Shown piece after piece: positions 36,271 through 45,290 of a DNA stretch of 64,000 nucleotides; the stretch's first letter is position 1; each line of letters starts with the position of its first letter. This DNA is from Kineothrix sp. MSJ-39 (GTDB lineage: Bacteria > Bacillota > Clostridia > Lachnospirales > Lachnospiraceae). Position numbers and translations under genes: made by a program. The notes beneath the pieces are model-generated. The model saw nothing but the letters and a program-made list of their open reading frames with translations. It was not told where the DNA came from and searched no databases. The stretch is from positions 124,001 to 188,000 of the forward strand of contig NZ_JAHLPN010000002.1 of assembly GCF_018917935.1 (NCBI RefSeq), written 5' to 3'.

Positions 36271-36467
36271 ATGATGTCGGGGGCAAAAGCCCGGGCTTTG
36301 ATGCCTGCGGATTGTTCCGTGCTCTGCACTCCCACAATCCTGCCCAATATTCGCATATCGTGGGATTAACATCCCACTTTTATGCTCATATCGGGGCGGG
36401 TCCCAAGGTCTTTCAACCACTTATGAGCAAGTTCATGTGGTTTTAGACCTTTTGACCCTGGCATCAT
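36271..36467. mobile_element. MITE-like element in the sda operon
   Basis: Imperfect 19-bp terminal inverted repeats: ATGATGTCGGGGGCAAAAG at one end and, on the opposite strand, ATGATGCCAGGGTCAAAAG at the other (16 of 19 match). The 8-mer CATATTAT occurs at 36265-36272 and 36465-36472, exactly 200 bp apart, like a target duplication. An inner hairpin GTGGGAT-TAAC-ATCCCAC lies at 36360-36377. No ORF is present. Confidence 0.6.
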
Positions 36468-36468
36468 A

Positions 36469-37128
36469 TTATAATCCGTTAAAATAAGTTACCTTGATGA
36501 TTCCTTCCAGATGTTCCAGCCAAGCAATGGCGTTGTCCGGGATCGGCTGGTCTGTCTCGATGACCATAACCGCATACTCGCCTCTTCTCTCGCGGTAAAG
36601 CTGCATTGTGGCAATATTGACGGATTTATGTGCCAGCATGGAGGTGACCTCTGCCACATGTCCCGGCTGATCCAGGTTGTGTACGATGAGTGTCGGGCTT
36701 TCCCCGCTGAAATTGACATCGATCCCATCAATCTTATTGACCATGATGCGTCCGCCACCAACAGAGGAAGCCTGTACTTCTATTTCCCTGCCACTGCTGC
36801 CACGCAGTCTGATGAGTGCTGTATTGGGGTGGGCATCGCCAAGATTCGTGGCTCCGATCGTAAAGGTGAAATTTTTCTCCTGCGCCAGTTCAAAGCTCAG
36901 TGGGACATGCATATCGTCCGGCGTAAGCCCCAGAATACCTGCAACGATCGCTTTGTCCGTTCCATGTCCTTTTCCGGTTTTGGCAAAGGAACCATGCAAT
37001 AGGATTTCTCCATCGACCGGTGTATCCTTTAAAAGTGTCCGTGCCATCAGACCGATCCTGACAGCACCTGCTGTATGAGAGCTGCTTGGGCCGACCATGA
37101 CCGGTCCGATGATATTCATTAAACTCAT
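36469..37128 (-). CDS. sdaAB: L-serine ammonia-lyase, iron-sulfur, beta subunit
   Basis: Regulatory partner of sdaAA, 219 aa. The N-terminal half MNIIGPVMVGPSSSHTAGAVRIG is the serine dehydratase beta domain. The C-terminal 75 residues (PTLIVHNLDQPGHVAEVTSM onward) form an ACT domain, which in other family members helps bind serine. The stop codon abuts the MITE-like element. A 15-bp perfect hairpin (37163-37195) lies upstream, between it and the aminotransferase gene. Confidence 0.94.
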   Translation of the reverse strand: MSLMNIIGPVMVGPSSSHTAGAVRIGLMARTLLKDTPVDGEILLHGSFAKTGKGHGTDKAIVAGILGLTPDDMHVPLSFELAQEKNFTFTIGATNLGDAHPNTALIRLRGSSGREIEVQASSVGGGRIMVNKIDGIDVNFSGESPTLIVHNLDQPGHVAEVTSMLAHKSVNIATMQLYRERRGEYAVMVIETDQPIPDNAIAWLEHLEGIIKVTYFNGL

Positions 37129-37162
37129 AGCATTCCTCTTTTCGTTGTTGCATGTTTATAAC

Positions 37163-37195
37163 AGGATAGCCTCAGCGTATCGCTGAGGCTATCCT
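37163..37195 (-). other. Strong hairpin between the aminotransferase gene and sdaAB
   Basis: Perfect 15-bp stem AGGATAGCCTCAGCG / CGCTGAGGCTATCCT with a 3-nt loop. No T-tract follows on the minus strand, so it may stabilise or process mRNA; on the plus strand the tail is ATGTC. Confidence 0.6.
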
Positions 37196-37212
37196 ATGTC
37201 AAGTCAAATCGC

Positions 37213-38553
37213 TTATTTCATATAGAACGGATCCGTCTCCACTTCCCGGATAACTGCTTCGAGTTTATCCAGTTCTTCCAGAAGCTGCTCCTCCGTGATG
37301 ATCAGCGGCGGATTGCAGAGCACCATATTTTCATGTCCGAAGGTCAGGAAGCCTTTGGCACGTAAGGAACCGATGATCTTAGGCAGCTTTCCGTAAGGAT
37401 CCTGACCGTATGGAACGATCGGCTCTTTTGTCTTCTTATCCTTTACAAATTCCACGCAGGAGAATAAACCGATATGTCTGACATCCCCCACACAGTTGTA
37501 TTTCTCTTTAAATTCATCCAGCTTTTTAGCCAGAAGGGCACCAACCTTATTGACATTGTCGAGGATATTTGCCTTCGTGTAGTAGTTGACACAGGCAACA
37601 CCTGCTGCACAGGCAAGCGGATGACCGCAGTAAGTCAGACCACAGGAAAGCGTATGATCGTCAAAGTATGCGGCGATCTCTTTGCTGACGCAGGCACCAC
37701 CAAGCTGAATGTAGCCACAGGTAACACCCTTTGCAAAAGTTACGATATCCGGTTTGACGTCAAAATTCATAAAAGCAAACATCTTTCCGGTTCTGCACCA
37801 GCCAGCCATAACCTCATCACAGATCATGACAATGCCAAATTCATCACAGAGCTTACGCACACCCTGCAGATAGCCCTTCGGCGGAATGATAATACCGTTT
37901 GTACCGGTCACGGTTTCCAAAATGATCGCTGCAATCTGATCCCTGCCTTCATAGATGATCTGCTCGCGCAGCTTTGCGATATAAAATTCCGTTGCAGCTT
38001 CCTCTGACTCGAACTGGATGCTCTCGCGGTACAGATATGGATCAAAGAATTTCACAAATCCCGGAATACCAGGCTCCAATGGGAATCTTCTCGGTTCACC
38101 GGTCAGATTGCCTGCACCAAAAGTTGACCCATGGTAACTTCTGTAACGGCTCATGACCTTATAACGTCCTGTATACATTCTTGCCATTTTAATCGCATTT
38201 TCATTCGCATCCGCACCACCGTTTGTGAAAAATACTTTTCCCATGTTGTCAGGCATCAGGTCTACGATCATCTTGGCAAGTTTTGCTCTCGATTCTACGC
38301 CATAGCCCGGTCCCATCCATGCAAACTTATCGATCTGATCCTTCATGGCATTGTTGATATCTTCATTGCCGTAACCCAGATTGACATTGACCTGTGTGGA
38401 GGACATATCGGTATATCTGTTGCCATCATAATCCCACAAATAAATACCCTCTGCCTTTTCCATCGGGATCGGGTTTACATCCTTCTGCTTCGACCAGGAC
38501 TGTAAATAATACTTTTTCTGTGTTTCTACGATTTCTTTTCCTGTCATTCCCAT
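37213..38553 (-). CDS. Class III pyridoxal-phosphate aminotransferase
   Basis: About 446 aa, PLP fold type I, class III (omega-amino acid or taurine/beta-alanine:pyruvate type). Motifs are the cofactor phosphate loop FFTNGGADANENAIKMAR near residue 100, YRSYHGSTFGAGNLTG near 135, the Asp pair MICDEVMAGWCRTG near 240, and FAKGVTCGYIQLGG with the PLP lysine near 275. I chose the ATG at 38553 because AGGAG is 9 bp upstream; the ATG at 38562 is too close to it. It follows the liv transporter genes by 29 bp, which suggests a branched-chain or omega-amino acid substrate, but this is inference. Confidence 0.85.
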   Translation of the reverse strand: MGMTGKEIVETQKKYYLQSWSKQKDVNPIPMEKAEGIYLWDYDGNRYTDMSSTQVNVNLGYGNEDINNAMKDQIDKFAWMGPGYGVESRAKLAKMIVDLMPDNMGKVFFTNGGADANENAIKMARMYTGRYKVMSRYRSYHGSTFGAGNLTGEPRRFPLEPGIPGFVKFFDPYLYRESIQFESEEAATEFYIAKLREQIIYEGRDQIAAIILETVTGTNGIIIPPKGYLQGVRKLCDEFGIVMICDEVMAGWCRTGKMFAFMNFDVKPDIVTFAKGVTCGYIQLGGACVSKEIAAYFDDHTLSCGLTYCGHPLACAAGVACVNYYTKANILDNVNKVGALLAKKLDEFKEKYNCVGDVRHIGLFSCVEFVKDKKTKEPIVPYGQDPYGKLPKIIGSLRAKGFLTFGHENMVLCNPPLIITEEQLLEELDKLEAVIREVETDPFYMK

Positions 38554-38582
38554 AATGAACATCTCCTTTGCATTTACTATCA

Positions 38583-39293
38583 TTAAGCACCTAAATATGC
38601 TTTCCTTACCTCATCATTGTGCAACAGTTCCTGCGCGTCACCGGATAATTTGATCTTGCCGGTTTCCAGCACGTAGGCTCTGTTTGCCACCTTTAACGCC
38701 ATCTTGGCATTCTGCTCCACGAGAAGAACCGTGATGCCCTGCGCATTGACTTCCTTGATGATACTGAAGATTTCCTGTACCATCAGCGGTGAAAGTCCCA
38801 TGGACGGTTCATCCATCAGGATGATCTTCGGATCCGCCATCAGCGCACGCCCCACAGCAAGCATCTGCTGTTCCCCGCCGGAAAACGTACCTGCCAGCTG
38901 GTTCTGCCGTTCCTTCAGTCTTGGGAACTTTTCAAACACATTATCCATACGCGCTGCGATCTTATCCTTATCCTTGCGCCCAAACATGTAAGCTCCCATT
39001 TCCAGATTCTCCCGCACCGTCATATCCACAAATACATGTCTGCCTTCCGGTACATGGGCTACGCCGTGGGTGATGATCCTGCTCGGCTGTTCTTTCAGAA
39101 GATCTGTTCCATCAAACGTAACAGCACCGCTGGTTGCCTTTTTCAGCCCTGTGATCGTATGCAGGATCGTTGTTTTTCCCGCACCGTTTGCGCCGATCAG
39201 GGTAACGATCTCGCCGTCCCGCACTTCAATATTGACATCCTCGATCGCATGGATCACACCGTAGTGTACATTCAGATTTTCTACTTTAAGCAT
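38583..39293 (-). CDS. livF: Branched-chain amino acid ABC transporter ATP-binding protein LivF
   Basis: One of two ATPases of the high-affinity Liv importer. About 236 aa. Walker A is GANGAGKTT near residue 35, the signature FSGGEQQMLAVGRALM near 135, and Walker B PKIILMDEPSMGLSP. The ATG at 39293 overlaps the end of livG by 8 bases; the longer ORF start at 39323 would lie further inside livG. Confidence 0.95.
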   Translation of the reverse strand: MLKVENLNVHYGVIHAIEDVNIEVRDGEIVTLIGANGAGKTTILHTITGLKKATSGAVTFDGTDLLKEQPSRIITHGVAHVPEGRHVFVDMTVRENLEMGAYMFGRKDKDKIAARMDNVFEKFPRLKERQNQLAGTFSGGEQQMLAVGRALMADPKIILMDEPSMGLSPLMVQEIFSIIKEVNAQGITVLLVEQNAKMALKVANRAYVLETGKIKLSGDAQELLHNDEVRKAYLGA

Positions 39294-40095
39294 CTTCTTC
39301 GCCCCCTTCGTCTTCTTTACCAAGGTAAGCCTCGATTACATCTTTGTTGTTTGCGATCTCTTCCGGCTTTCCGCTTGCCAGGATCTCACCGAAATTCAGT
39401 ACATAGATCCGTTCACAAATACTCATGACAAGACTCATATCATGCTCGATCAGAAGAATCGGAATACGGAATTTCTCACGCAGCATCTTGATCGACTCTT
39501 TCAGTTCTGCCGTTTCTACCGGATTCATGCCTGCTGCAGGTTCATCAAGAAGCAGCAGCTTCATATCCGTTGCGAGGGCACGTGCGATCTCCAGAAGTCT
39601 CTGCTTACCATAAGGGAGATTTTCCGCGAGCTGATCGGCAAACCCATCCAGCTGAAAAAGCTTCAACAGCTCCATCGCCTTCTGTGCTGTTTCCGCTTCC
39701 TCTTTCCAGAAAAACGGCGTTCTGAAGATGGACTGGAACAGATTGCATTTCATATCTTTATTAAAAGCGACCATGACATTTTCCAGAACGGTCATTTTCT
39801 TAAAAAGACGGATATTCTGGAAGGTTCTGGCAATTCCCGCCTCCACAACCTGATGCGTGGACAGCCCGTTCATCCGCCTGCCACATAACAGATAGCTTCC
39901 TGAGGTTGGTTTATAAATACCGGTGATCAGGTTGAAGATTGTCGTTTTTCCTGCACCGTTCGGCCCGATCAGACCGATCAGTTCACCGGGATAGATTTCA
40001 ATATTCACATCATTGACTGCTTTCAGACCACCAAACTGGATCCCAAGGCATTTTGTTTCAAGTACCGGAACTCTTTCTTCTGCCATACCAGTCAC
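39286..40095 (-). CDS. livG: Branched-chain amino acid ABC transporter ATP-binding protein LivG
   Basis: Second Liv ATPase, 269 aa. Walker A GPNGAGKTT near residue 43, an extended helical insert with MVAFNKDMKCNLFQSIFRTP, signature LPYGKQRLLEIARALATD, Walker B LLLLDEPAAGMNPVE. A shorter, acidic C-terminus (GKEDEGGEEDA) follows. The gene overlaps livM (stop and start within 4 bases) and livF. Confidence 0.95.
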   Translation of the reverse strand: MTGMAEERVPVLETKCLGIQFGGLKAVNDVNIEIYPGELIGLIGPNGAGKTTIFNLITGIYKPTSGSYLLCGRRMNGLSTHQVVEAGIARTFQNIRLFKKMTVLENVMVAFNKDMKCNLFQSIFRTPFFWKEEAETAQKAMELLKLFQLDGFADQLAENLPYGKQRLLEIARALATDMKLLLLDEPAAGMNPVETAELKESIKMLREKFRIPILLIEHDMSLVMSICERIYVLNFGEILASGKPEEIANNKDVIEAYLGKEDEGGEEDA

Positions 40096-41117
40096 CTCTT
40101 TCCTTTTGGGGTTTTCTTTTTGGTTATTTTCTCGATCAGCTTCGGCAGTGAAAATTCACGTCCGCCAAACAGACCGGTTGGTTTAAAGATCATAACAACG
40201 ACTAAGATCACTGCGTAGATCAGCATTCTGTAGCTTGCAAATGCCGGTACAACGTAGGAGATCAGCTGTGGCAGTGCAGAAAGGATCGGAGCTGCCACGA
40301 TGGAACCTGTCAAAGAGCCGCTGCCGCCTAAGATGACGATGGCAAGGAACTCTGATGATTTCGAGAAGTTAAAGTAAGTCGGTACTAACGTTGTTATGTA
40401 ATGTGCATAAATGGCACCGGATACGCCAGCAAAAAATGCGGAGATCGTAAATGTCAGAACCTTTGTTTTTGTGACATTGATACCGGATGCTGCGGCTGCG
40501 ATCCTGTCCTCACGGATGGCAATGAGTGCTCTTCCGTATCTGGAACGGATATAGCAGTACATGATGAAGATGCAGATGACCATTGTGATATAGACGTAAT
40601 GGTAATCGGATACCTTTGCAATGCCTGCAAAGGATTTACCGAAGGTTGCTTTTCCGGTAATTGCGGGAATACCGAAGTTACTTAATACAACACGGACGAT
40701 CTCGGCGACCGCTACGGTAACGATACAAAGGTAATCGCCGCTGAGTCTTAATGCCGGAATACCGACTAATACGCCGATCAGACCTGCTGCCAGTCCGCCT
40801 ACGATGATTGCGATCAGATATAAAACGATCGCCGGCAGATCTGTCTGGTCCTGAATGAGTGTTGTGACGATCGCTGAGGCATAGGCTCCGATCGACATAA
40901 AGCCTGCATGACCGAGTGAAAATTCACCCATATACCCTGTCAGCAGATTCAGGGAACAGACAATGATTGTATAGAACATACCAATGACAACAAGGCCATT
41001 GAAGTATGCAGATTTCTTTCCTAATATTCCTGTATCAAATAACAGACAAAGAAGTAGGAACCCCAGTGCAACCGCTATCAGACTGATCAGATAATTTTTT
41101 TTCATACGCTTTGGCAT
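40092..41117 (-). CDS. livM: Branched-chain amino acid ABC transporter permease LivM
   Basis: Inner-membrane permease, 341 aa, with about ten helices. Typical segments are YMGEFSLGHAGFMSIGAYAS near residue 62 and, near 200, IAIREDRIAAAASGINVTKT, the cytoplasmic coupling loop, followed by AIVILGGSGSLTGSIVAAPI. It pairs with LivH, 18 bp upstream. Confidence 0.94.
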   Translation of the reverse strand: MPKRMKKNYLISLIAVALGFLLLCLLFDTGILGKKSAYFNGLVVIGMFYTIIVCSLNLLTGYMGEFSLGHAGFMSIGAYASAIVTTLIQDQTDLPAIVLYLIAIIVGGLAAGLIGVLVGIPALRLSGDYLCIVTVAVAEIVRVVLSNFGIPAITGKATFGKSFAGIAKVSDYHYVYITMVICIFIMYCYIRSRYGRALIAIREDRIAAAASGINVTKTKVLTFTISAFFAGVSGAIYAHYITTLVPTYFNFSKSSEFLAIVILGGSGSLTGSIVAAPILSALPQLISYVVPAFASYRMLIYAVILVVVMIFKPTGLFGGREFSLPKLIEKITKKKTPKGKR

Positions 41118-41135
41118 AGCTCCACTCCCTTTCTC

Positions 41136-42023
41136 TTATACTTTTTCGCTTACTTTTTTGCCCATCAGTCCGGTCGGCCGGATGAGCAGAACGAGGATCA
41201 GGATCAGATAAGTGACCGCCTCATAAGTTCCGGGAAGCATATATACCTTGACCATGATCTCGATGATACCAAGCAAAAGTCCACCGATCATAGCACCGGG
41301 CACACTTCCGATCCCGCCTAAAACAGCGGCTACAAAAGCTTTTAATCCAAGTGTGATACCAAGTTCGTTTTTGATGCTGACATAAGATGTCGTGTACATC
41401 ATGGATGCGACTGCTGCCAGACCGGAACCGATCGCAAATGTCGCAGTGATAATTTTATTGACGTTGATTCCTACCAAAGTAGATGCTATCTTATCCTCCG
41501 GAACGGCTCTCATTGCCTTTCCGAGCTTTGTATACTTAATGAACAGTGTCAGAAGAAGCATCATGACAAGTCCGATGACGAGTGTCAGAATGGTTGTCGC
41601 CGGAATCGTGACGCTGCCAAAGGAAACTGCCGGCAGGTCAAACATCGGCGGTACGTTTCTCGGTGCGGAACCGAAAATAACAAGTGCGCCGTTTTCCAGC
41701 ACCAGACTCATACCAAGTGCTGTGATCAGTGCAGTGGTAGATCCCTGTCCCCTGACCGGTTTATATGCGATCTGCTCTGTCAGAACACCTACACAAACGC
41801 AGACAAGAATCGCTGCAAATACGGCAAACCATGCGGGAAGTCCCAGTTTGAGCATGACAGGGATCACATAGAATAATGTAAATCCGCCTACCATGATGAA
41901 ATCACCATGTGCGAAATTGATCATTCTGATGATACCGTAGACCATGGTATAACCGAGAGCTGTCAGTGCATAAATAGAACCCAGATTCAATCCGTTTGCC
42001 AGACTTTGAATAAATTTAGCCAT
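41136..42023 (-). CDS. livH: Branched-chain amino acid ABC transporter permease LivH
   Basis: Second permease, 295 aa, about eight helices. It has NGLNLGSIYALTALGYTMVY at the N-terminus, IIRMINFAHGDFIMVGGF near residue 35, AMRAVPEDKIASTLVGINVN near 170 (coupling loop) and FVAAVLGGIGSVPGAMIGGL near 230. All match LivH. Confidence 0.95.
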   Translation of the reverse strand: MAKFIQSLANGLNLGSIYALTALGYTMVYGIIRMINFAHGDFIMVGGFTLFYVIPVMLKLGLPAWFAVFAAILVCVCVGVLTEQIAYKPVRGQGSTTALITALGMSLVLENGALVIFGSAPRNVPPMFDLPAVSFGSVTIPATTILTLVIGLVMMLLLTLFIKYTKLGKAMRAVPEDKIASTLVGINVNKIITATFAIGSGLAAVASMMYTTSYVSIKNELGITLGLKAFVAAVLGGIGSVPGAMIGGLLLGIIEIMVKVYMLPGTYEAVTYLILILVLLIRPTGLMGKKVSEKV

Positions 42024-42055
42024 ATGCCCTCATCTCCATTTCTTTTCTTTTTAGT

Positions 42056-42092
42056 GGGTGGCCGGAAGGCTCCTTTGCCTGCCCGGTCACCC
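42056..42092 (-). other. Intra-operon hairpin between livK and livH
   Basis: GGGTG-a-CCGG and CCGG-c-CACCC arms around AGGC/GCCT. No T-tract follows on the minus strand. A 3' stabiliser for the binding-protein message is the usual role of such hairpins in ABC operons. Confidence 0.55.
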
Positions 42093-42131
42093 TATGCACG
42101 CCAGTGTTACATGGCCTTTGCATCATACAAG

Positions 42132-43340
42132 TTAGAAGCTACCGTAATAGCTGAGTGTTCCGTCCTTAAATGTTTCGATCGTGAAAGGCTTCTTTGCATC
42201 ACCGTTCTCATCGTAAGTGATCTCGCCGCCCATGCTTTCATATTTCATGCCAAGCAGTGTATCCTTGATGACGGAAGGATCGGAAGAACCTGCCTCTTCC
42301 ATTGCCTGTGCGAGCATCTTGACTGAATCGTAATACAGGGAAGAAACTGCATTCAGACCGTCTTCGCCGTATTCTGCCTTGTAAGCGGATACATAATTTT
42401 TGACAGCTTCTGTGTCAGCGGAAAGATCCAGATGTGCCAGATAGTAGCAATTATCAAACTTGCTTTCGTAGCCTGTAACATCTGTTCCGTCCCATGCATC
42501 ACCACCAAGGATCGGGCCTGTAAAGCCTGCGTCTCTTGCCTGGGAAACAAAGTTAGGTACCGTATCATAGTTGTTTGGATAAATGATAACTTCAGCACCC
42601 TGTTCAACTGCTTTCGAGATCTGTGCTGTATAATCTGTATCTGTTGTCACACAGCCATAATGCTCATAAGTCACATCTGACATTTCAGACAGGGATTCTT
42701 CCATTGCTTCTGCAAGACCTGCGCAGTAGTCGGAATCTTCTGCCGCTACGACTGCAATATTTTTAGCACCGAATTCTTCTGTTGCCAGCTTGGCAAGTGT
42801 CGGGCCCTGATCCGCATCGGAGAAACATTCTCTGAAAATGTAATCACCTGTTTTACAGATCGTTGCATTTGTGGAATATGGTGTGATGACGAGCATGCCA
42901 CTGTCCTGTGCTGTTTCCACAAAGGAAAGGGTACAGCTGGAAGAACAAGAACCGATGACTGCGCTGATATCATAGGATGCACAGTTGTTGTATGCGCTGA
43001 TCGCTTCTGTCGCATCCGACTTATCATCTGCAAATACTGCGGATTCCAGTGTGTATGTCTTATCCCCGATCGTTACACCGCCGGCTTCGTTGATCTCTTT
43101 GATCGCCAGATTATAACCGTTGATCGCGCCTTCGCCCCAGCTGGCAAGACTTCCTGTCAGTGGTGCAATACCTGCGATCAGGATGGAATCGGAATCTCCG
43201 CCCGCCGCATCGGATGATGTTTCTGCTGCTCCCGATGTGGAAGCCGTTTCATCTGCAGTGCTGCCACAGCCTGTTAAAAGACTGGCACCAAGTGCTGCGA
43301 TCATCGCCGCTGTTATGACTGTTTTGATTCGTTTTTTCAT
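42132..43340 (-). CDS. livK: Branched-chain amino acid ABC transporter substrate-binding lipoprotein
   Basis: Periplasmic-type binding protein anchored as a lipoprotein, about 402 aa. Signal peptide IKTVITAAMIAALGASLLTGC with lipobox LLTGC, then a Ser/Thr/Ala-rich spacer. The mature part is a Leu/Ile/Val-binding fold: ILIAGIAPLTGSLASWGEGA near residue 50, the ligand loop AVIGSCSSSCTLSFVETAQ near 125, and VITPYSTNATICKTGDYIFR near 145. The ATG at 43340 follows GAGGAGG. Substrate assumed branched-chain amino acids from gene context. Confidence 0.93.
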   Translation of the reverse strand: MKKRIKTVITAAMIAALGASLLTGCGSTADETASTSGAAETSSDAAGGDSDSILIAGIAPLTGSLASWGEGAINGYNLAIKEINEAGGVTIGDKTYTLESAVFADDKSDATEAISAYNNCASYDISAVIGSCSSSCTLSFVETAQDSGMLVITPYSTNATICKTGDYIFRECFSDADQGPTLAKLATEEFGAKNIAVVAAEDSDYCAGLAEAMEESLSEMSDVTYEHYGCVTTDTDYTAQISKAVEQGAEVIIYPNNYDTVPNFVSQARDAGFTGPILGGDAWDGTDVTGYESKFDNCYYLAHLDLSADTEAVKNYVSAYKAEYGEDGLNAVSSLYYDSVKMLAQAMEEAGSSDPSVIKDTLLGMKYESMGGEITYDENGDAKKPFTIETFKDGTLSYYGSF

Positions 43341-43390
43341 AGTTTTGTCCTCCTCTTTTTGAAAATTTATCATTCAACCCTTCGCAAAGC

Positions 43391-44008
43391 TTACAGGCCA
43401 AATTTCACTTTTACATAATTCTCCATGACATCGACACAACGGTCTCTTCCCACTCTGGCGCTGTTGAGTGTCATGTCATAATTCACCGGATTCGTCCAGT
43501 AATTTCCGTTTGTATAATGCTTGTAATAATCAGCACGGTATTTATCCGTTTTTTCGATCAGACGATGTGCTTCGTTTTCCGATACACCCATTTTCTTAAC
43601 AATGGATGCCACACAGTCTGCACGCGGTGCTTCTATGTAGAAACTGGCAACATTGCAATAATCTCTCAGTACATAATCCGCGCATTTTCCGATCACGATA
43701 AAGGATGTTTCGTCCGCCAGCTTACGGATCAGCTCGCTCTGGATATTGAACAGGTTGTTATTGGATGTAAAACGCTTATCCGACGGCTCTACCACGTAAT
43801 GAAACGGCAGTCCCTTCAGCTTATCTGCGATCTCGATCTTCTCATCTGCCAGATTGAAAAGTGCTTCATTAATACCGCTGCTTTCGGAAGCCATTCTCAG
43901 AATCTGCTGCTCATAGCAAGGAATTCCCAGCCTTTCTGCCAGTTTTACACCAATTTCTTTTCCACCGCTGCCAAATCCTCTGGCAATCGTAATGACAAAT
44001 TTCTGCAT
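43391..44008 (-). CDS. Cytidylate-kinase-like family protein
   Basis: A 205-aa P-loop protein of the 'cytidylate kinase-like' family, common in Clostridia. The loop is ARGFGSGGKEIGVKLAERLG near the N-terminus; the rest (YEQQILRMASESSGINEAL, FIVIGKCADYVLRDY) matches the family. It is not the housekeeping Cmk, and its true substrate is unknown. RBS GAGGAGGAG. It is upstream of livK by 50 bp and may be in the same transcript. Confidence 0.78.
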   Translation of the reverse strand: MQKFVITIARGFGSGGKEIGVKLAERLGIPCYEQQILRMASESSGINEALFNLADEKIEIADKLKGLPFHYVVEPSDKRFTSNNNLFNIQSELIRKLADETSFIVIGKCADYVLRDYCNVASFYIEAPRADCVASIVKKMGVSENEAHRLIEKTDKYRADYYKHYTNGNYWTNPVNYDMTLNSARVGRDRCVDVMENYVKVKFGL

Positions 44009-44039
44009 ATTGTTCTCCTCCTCACTATTTAGAAATCAC

Positions 44040-44072
44040 AAAGGAGCTTTTACGGTTTGTAAAAGCTCCTTT
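44040..44072. terminator. Terminator after the alcohol dehydrogenase gene
   Basis: Perfect 14-bp stem AAAGGAGCTTTTAC / GTAAAAGCTCCTTT with a 5-nt loop. The T-tract is weak on the minus strand (TTTGTGATTT). Confidence 0.65.
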
Positions 44073-44102
44073 GCTTATCGTATGGGTCATGCTGACTGAT
44101 TG

Positions 44103-45200
44103 TTATGCCTCCCACAACTTCTTATATATTTGTAAGATATCTTCCTTGGTCACTTCTTTGATCGTATTTCCCGGACTGCCGCTTGCCAGTGCATCATCCG
44201 CCATCTTATCCATCTTTTCGAAAAATGCTTCTTTGTTGATGCCATACGCTTCCAGCGTCGGAATCTCGATCGTCTTGCACAGGTCTTCCAGATAGATGAA
44301 AAAGGCATCTGCACATTCCTTGTCGGTTCCTGCCACGCCAAGTGCTCTGCCGATCGCTGCAAATCTGGAAAGACATCCGTCCTTTGCAAATGCCAGACAT
44401 TTGGAGATCAGCATGGCATTGGAAATACCGTGTGGCACATGAAAGAGTGCACCGATCGGTCTGCTCATGCCATGTACGAGCGTCACGCTTGCATTGTTGA
44501 TACAGACACCGGCTTCGTATGCTGCAAGAGCCATCTGTGTTCTGGCTTCCAGATCTTCGCCGTTTTCATAGGCGGCAGGTAAATAGGTAAAGACCCGTTT
44601 GATCGCGGATATGGCAAATATATCGGTATACGGTGTCGCCTTTCTGGATGTATACGCCTCTACCGCATGTGTCAGGGCATCCATTCCGGTCGCTGCTGTG
44701 ATTGATTTCGGTGCTGTAACGGAAAGCGTCGGATCGATGACCGCCAGCCTTGGGATCACCTTTTCATCCGTGATCAGCTTTTTCGTATCCGTTGCGGATT
44801 CTGTCACGCAGTAAAATTTTGTTGCTTCCGATCCGGAGCCTGCTGTTGTCGGTATTAAGGCGATCGGTGCATAACCGGATGCTGCGGAAACTGCTTTGGC
44901 ACTGTCCTGTGGGCTTCCGCCGCCAATCCCGATGACCATATCGCAGCCTTCTGTGTCATATACCTTTTTGGCAGCCGCAACCATCAGGTCATCCGGTTCT
45001 CCTTTGATATCTGTAAAGACGGTGTAGCTGACGCCTGCCTCCTCTAAGGAATCGGTCAGTTTCTTTACGATCCCGCTTTTCTCCACGATCTTGCCGGATA
45101 TGATCAGTGCATGGTTTCCAAGCTGGCTGATCTGCTCCTTTGCCATGGAAATTGCATTTTCTCCGACAATCGTTCTGCCGGGCATTAAAATCTGATACAT
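44103..45200 (-). CDS. Iron-containing alcohol dehydrogenase
   Basis: About 365 aa, group III (iron- or zinc-dependent) NAD(P)H dehydrogenase fold. The nucleotide loop is MVIGIGGGSPQDSAKAVS near residue 85. Metal ligands are in DALTHAVEAYTSRKA (His) near 180 and in LVHGMSRPIGALFHVPHG near 245. The start at 45200 follows AGGAGGTGG. Its leader has a strong promoter, an internal terminator and a palindrome. Substrate unknown; closeness to the D-amino acid operon may be meaningful but is not proof. Confidence 0.88.
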   Translation of the reverse strand: MYQILMPGRTIVGENAISMAKEQISQLGNHALIISGKIVEKSGIVKKLTDSLEEAGVSYTVFTDIKGEPDDLMVAAAKKVYDTEGCDMVIGIGGGSPQDSAKAVSAASGYAPIALIPTTAGSGSEATKFYCVTESATDTKKLITDEKVIPRLAVIDPTLSVTAPKSITAATGMDALTHAVEAYTSRKATPYTDIFAISAIKRVFTYLPAAYENGEDLEARTQMALAAYEAGVCINNASVTLVHGMSRPIGALFHVPHGISNAMLISKCLAFAKDGCLSRFAAIGRALGVAGTDKECADAFFIYLEDLCKTIEIPTLEAYGINKEAFFEKMDKMADDALASGSPGNTIKEVTKEDILQIYKKLWEA

Positions 45201-45236
45201 GTCATCCACCTCCTGTAGCTTCGTCCCTGCGGAGCA

Positions 45237-45266
45237 TTTTCTGTGATAAGACTCTATCACAGAAAA
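45237..45266 (-). repeat. Post-terminator palindrome in the alcohol dehydrogenase leader
   Basis: Perfect 12-bp stem TTTTCTGTGATA / TATCACAGAAAA, 6-nt loop. It begins in the T-tract of the leader terminator and is followed by TGCTCCGCAGGGA, close to the sequence at the same position in the ileS leader. Confidence 0.7.
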
Positions 45267-45290
45267 AAGCCGGTGTACACTGTACCCGAC
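45267..45290 (-). terminator. Leader terminator (possible attenuator) upstream of the alcohol dehydrogenase
   Basis: On the minus strand GTCGGGTAC pairs with GTACaCCGGC (one bulged A), followed by six T residues. It sits between the promoter and the start codon, so it must be read through for expression. Confidence 0.7.

Noticed and set aside
37163-37195. Terminator of the class III aminotransferase
   Set aside because: Very strong stem, but no T-tract on the minus strand; listed only as a hairpin.
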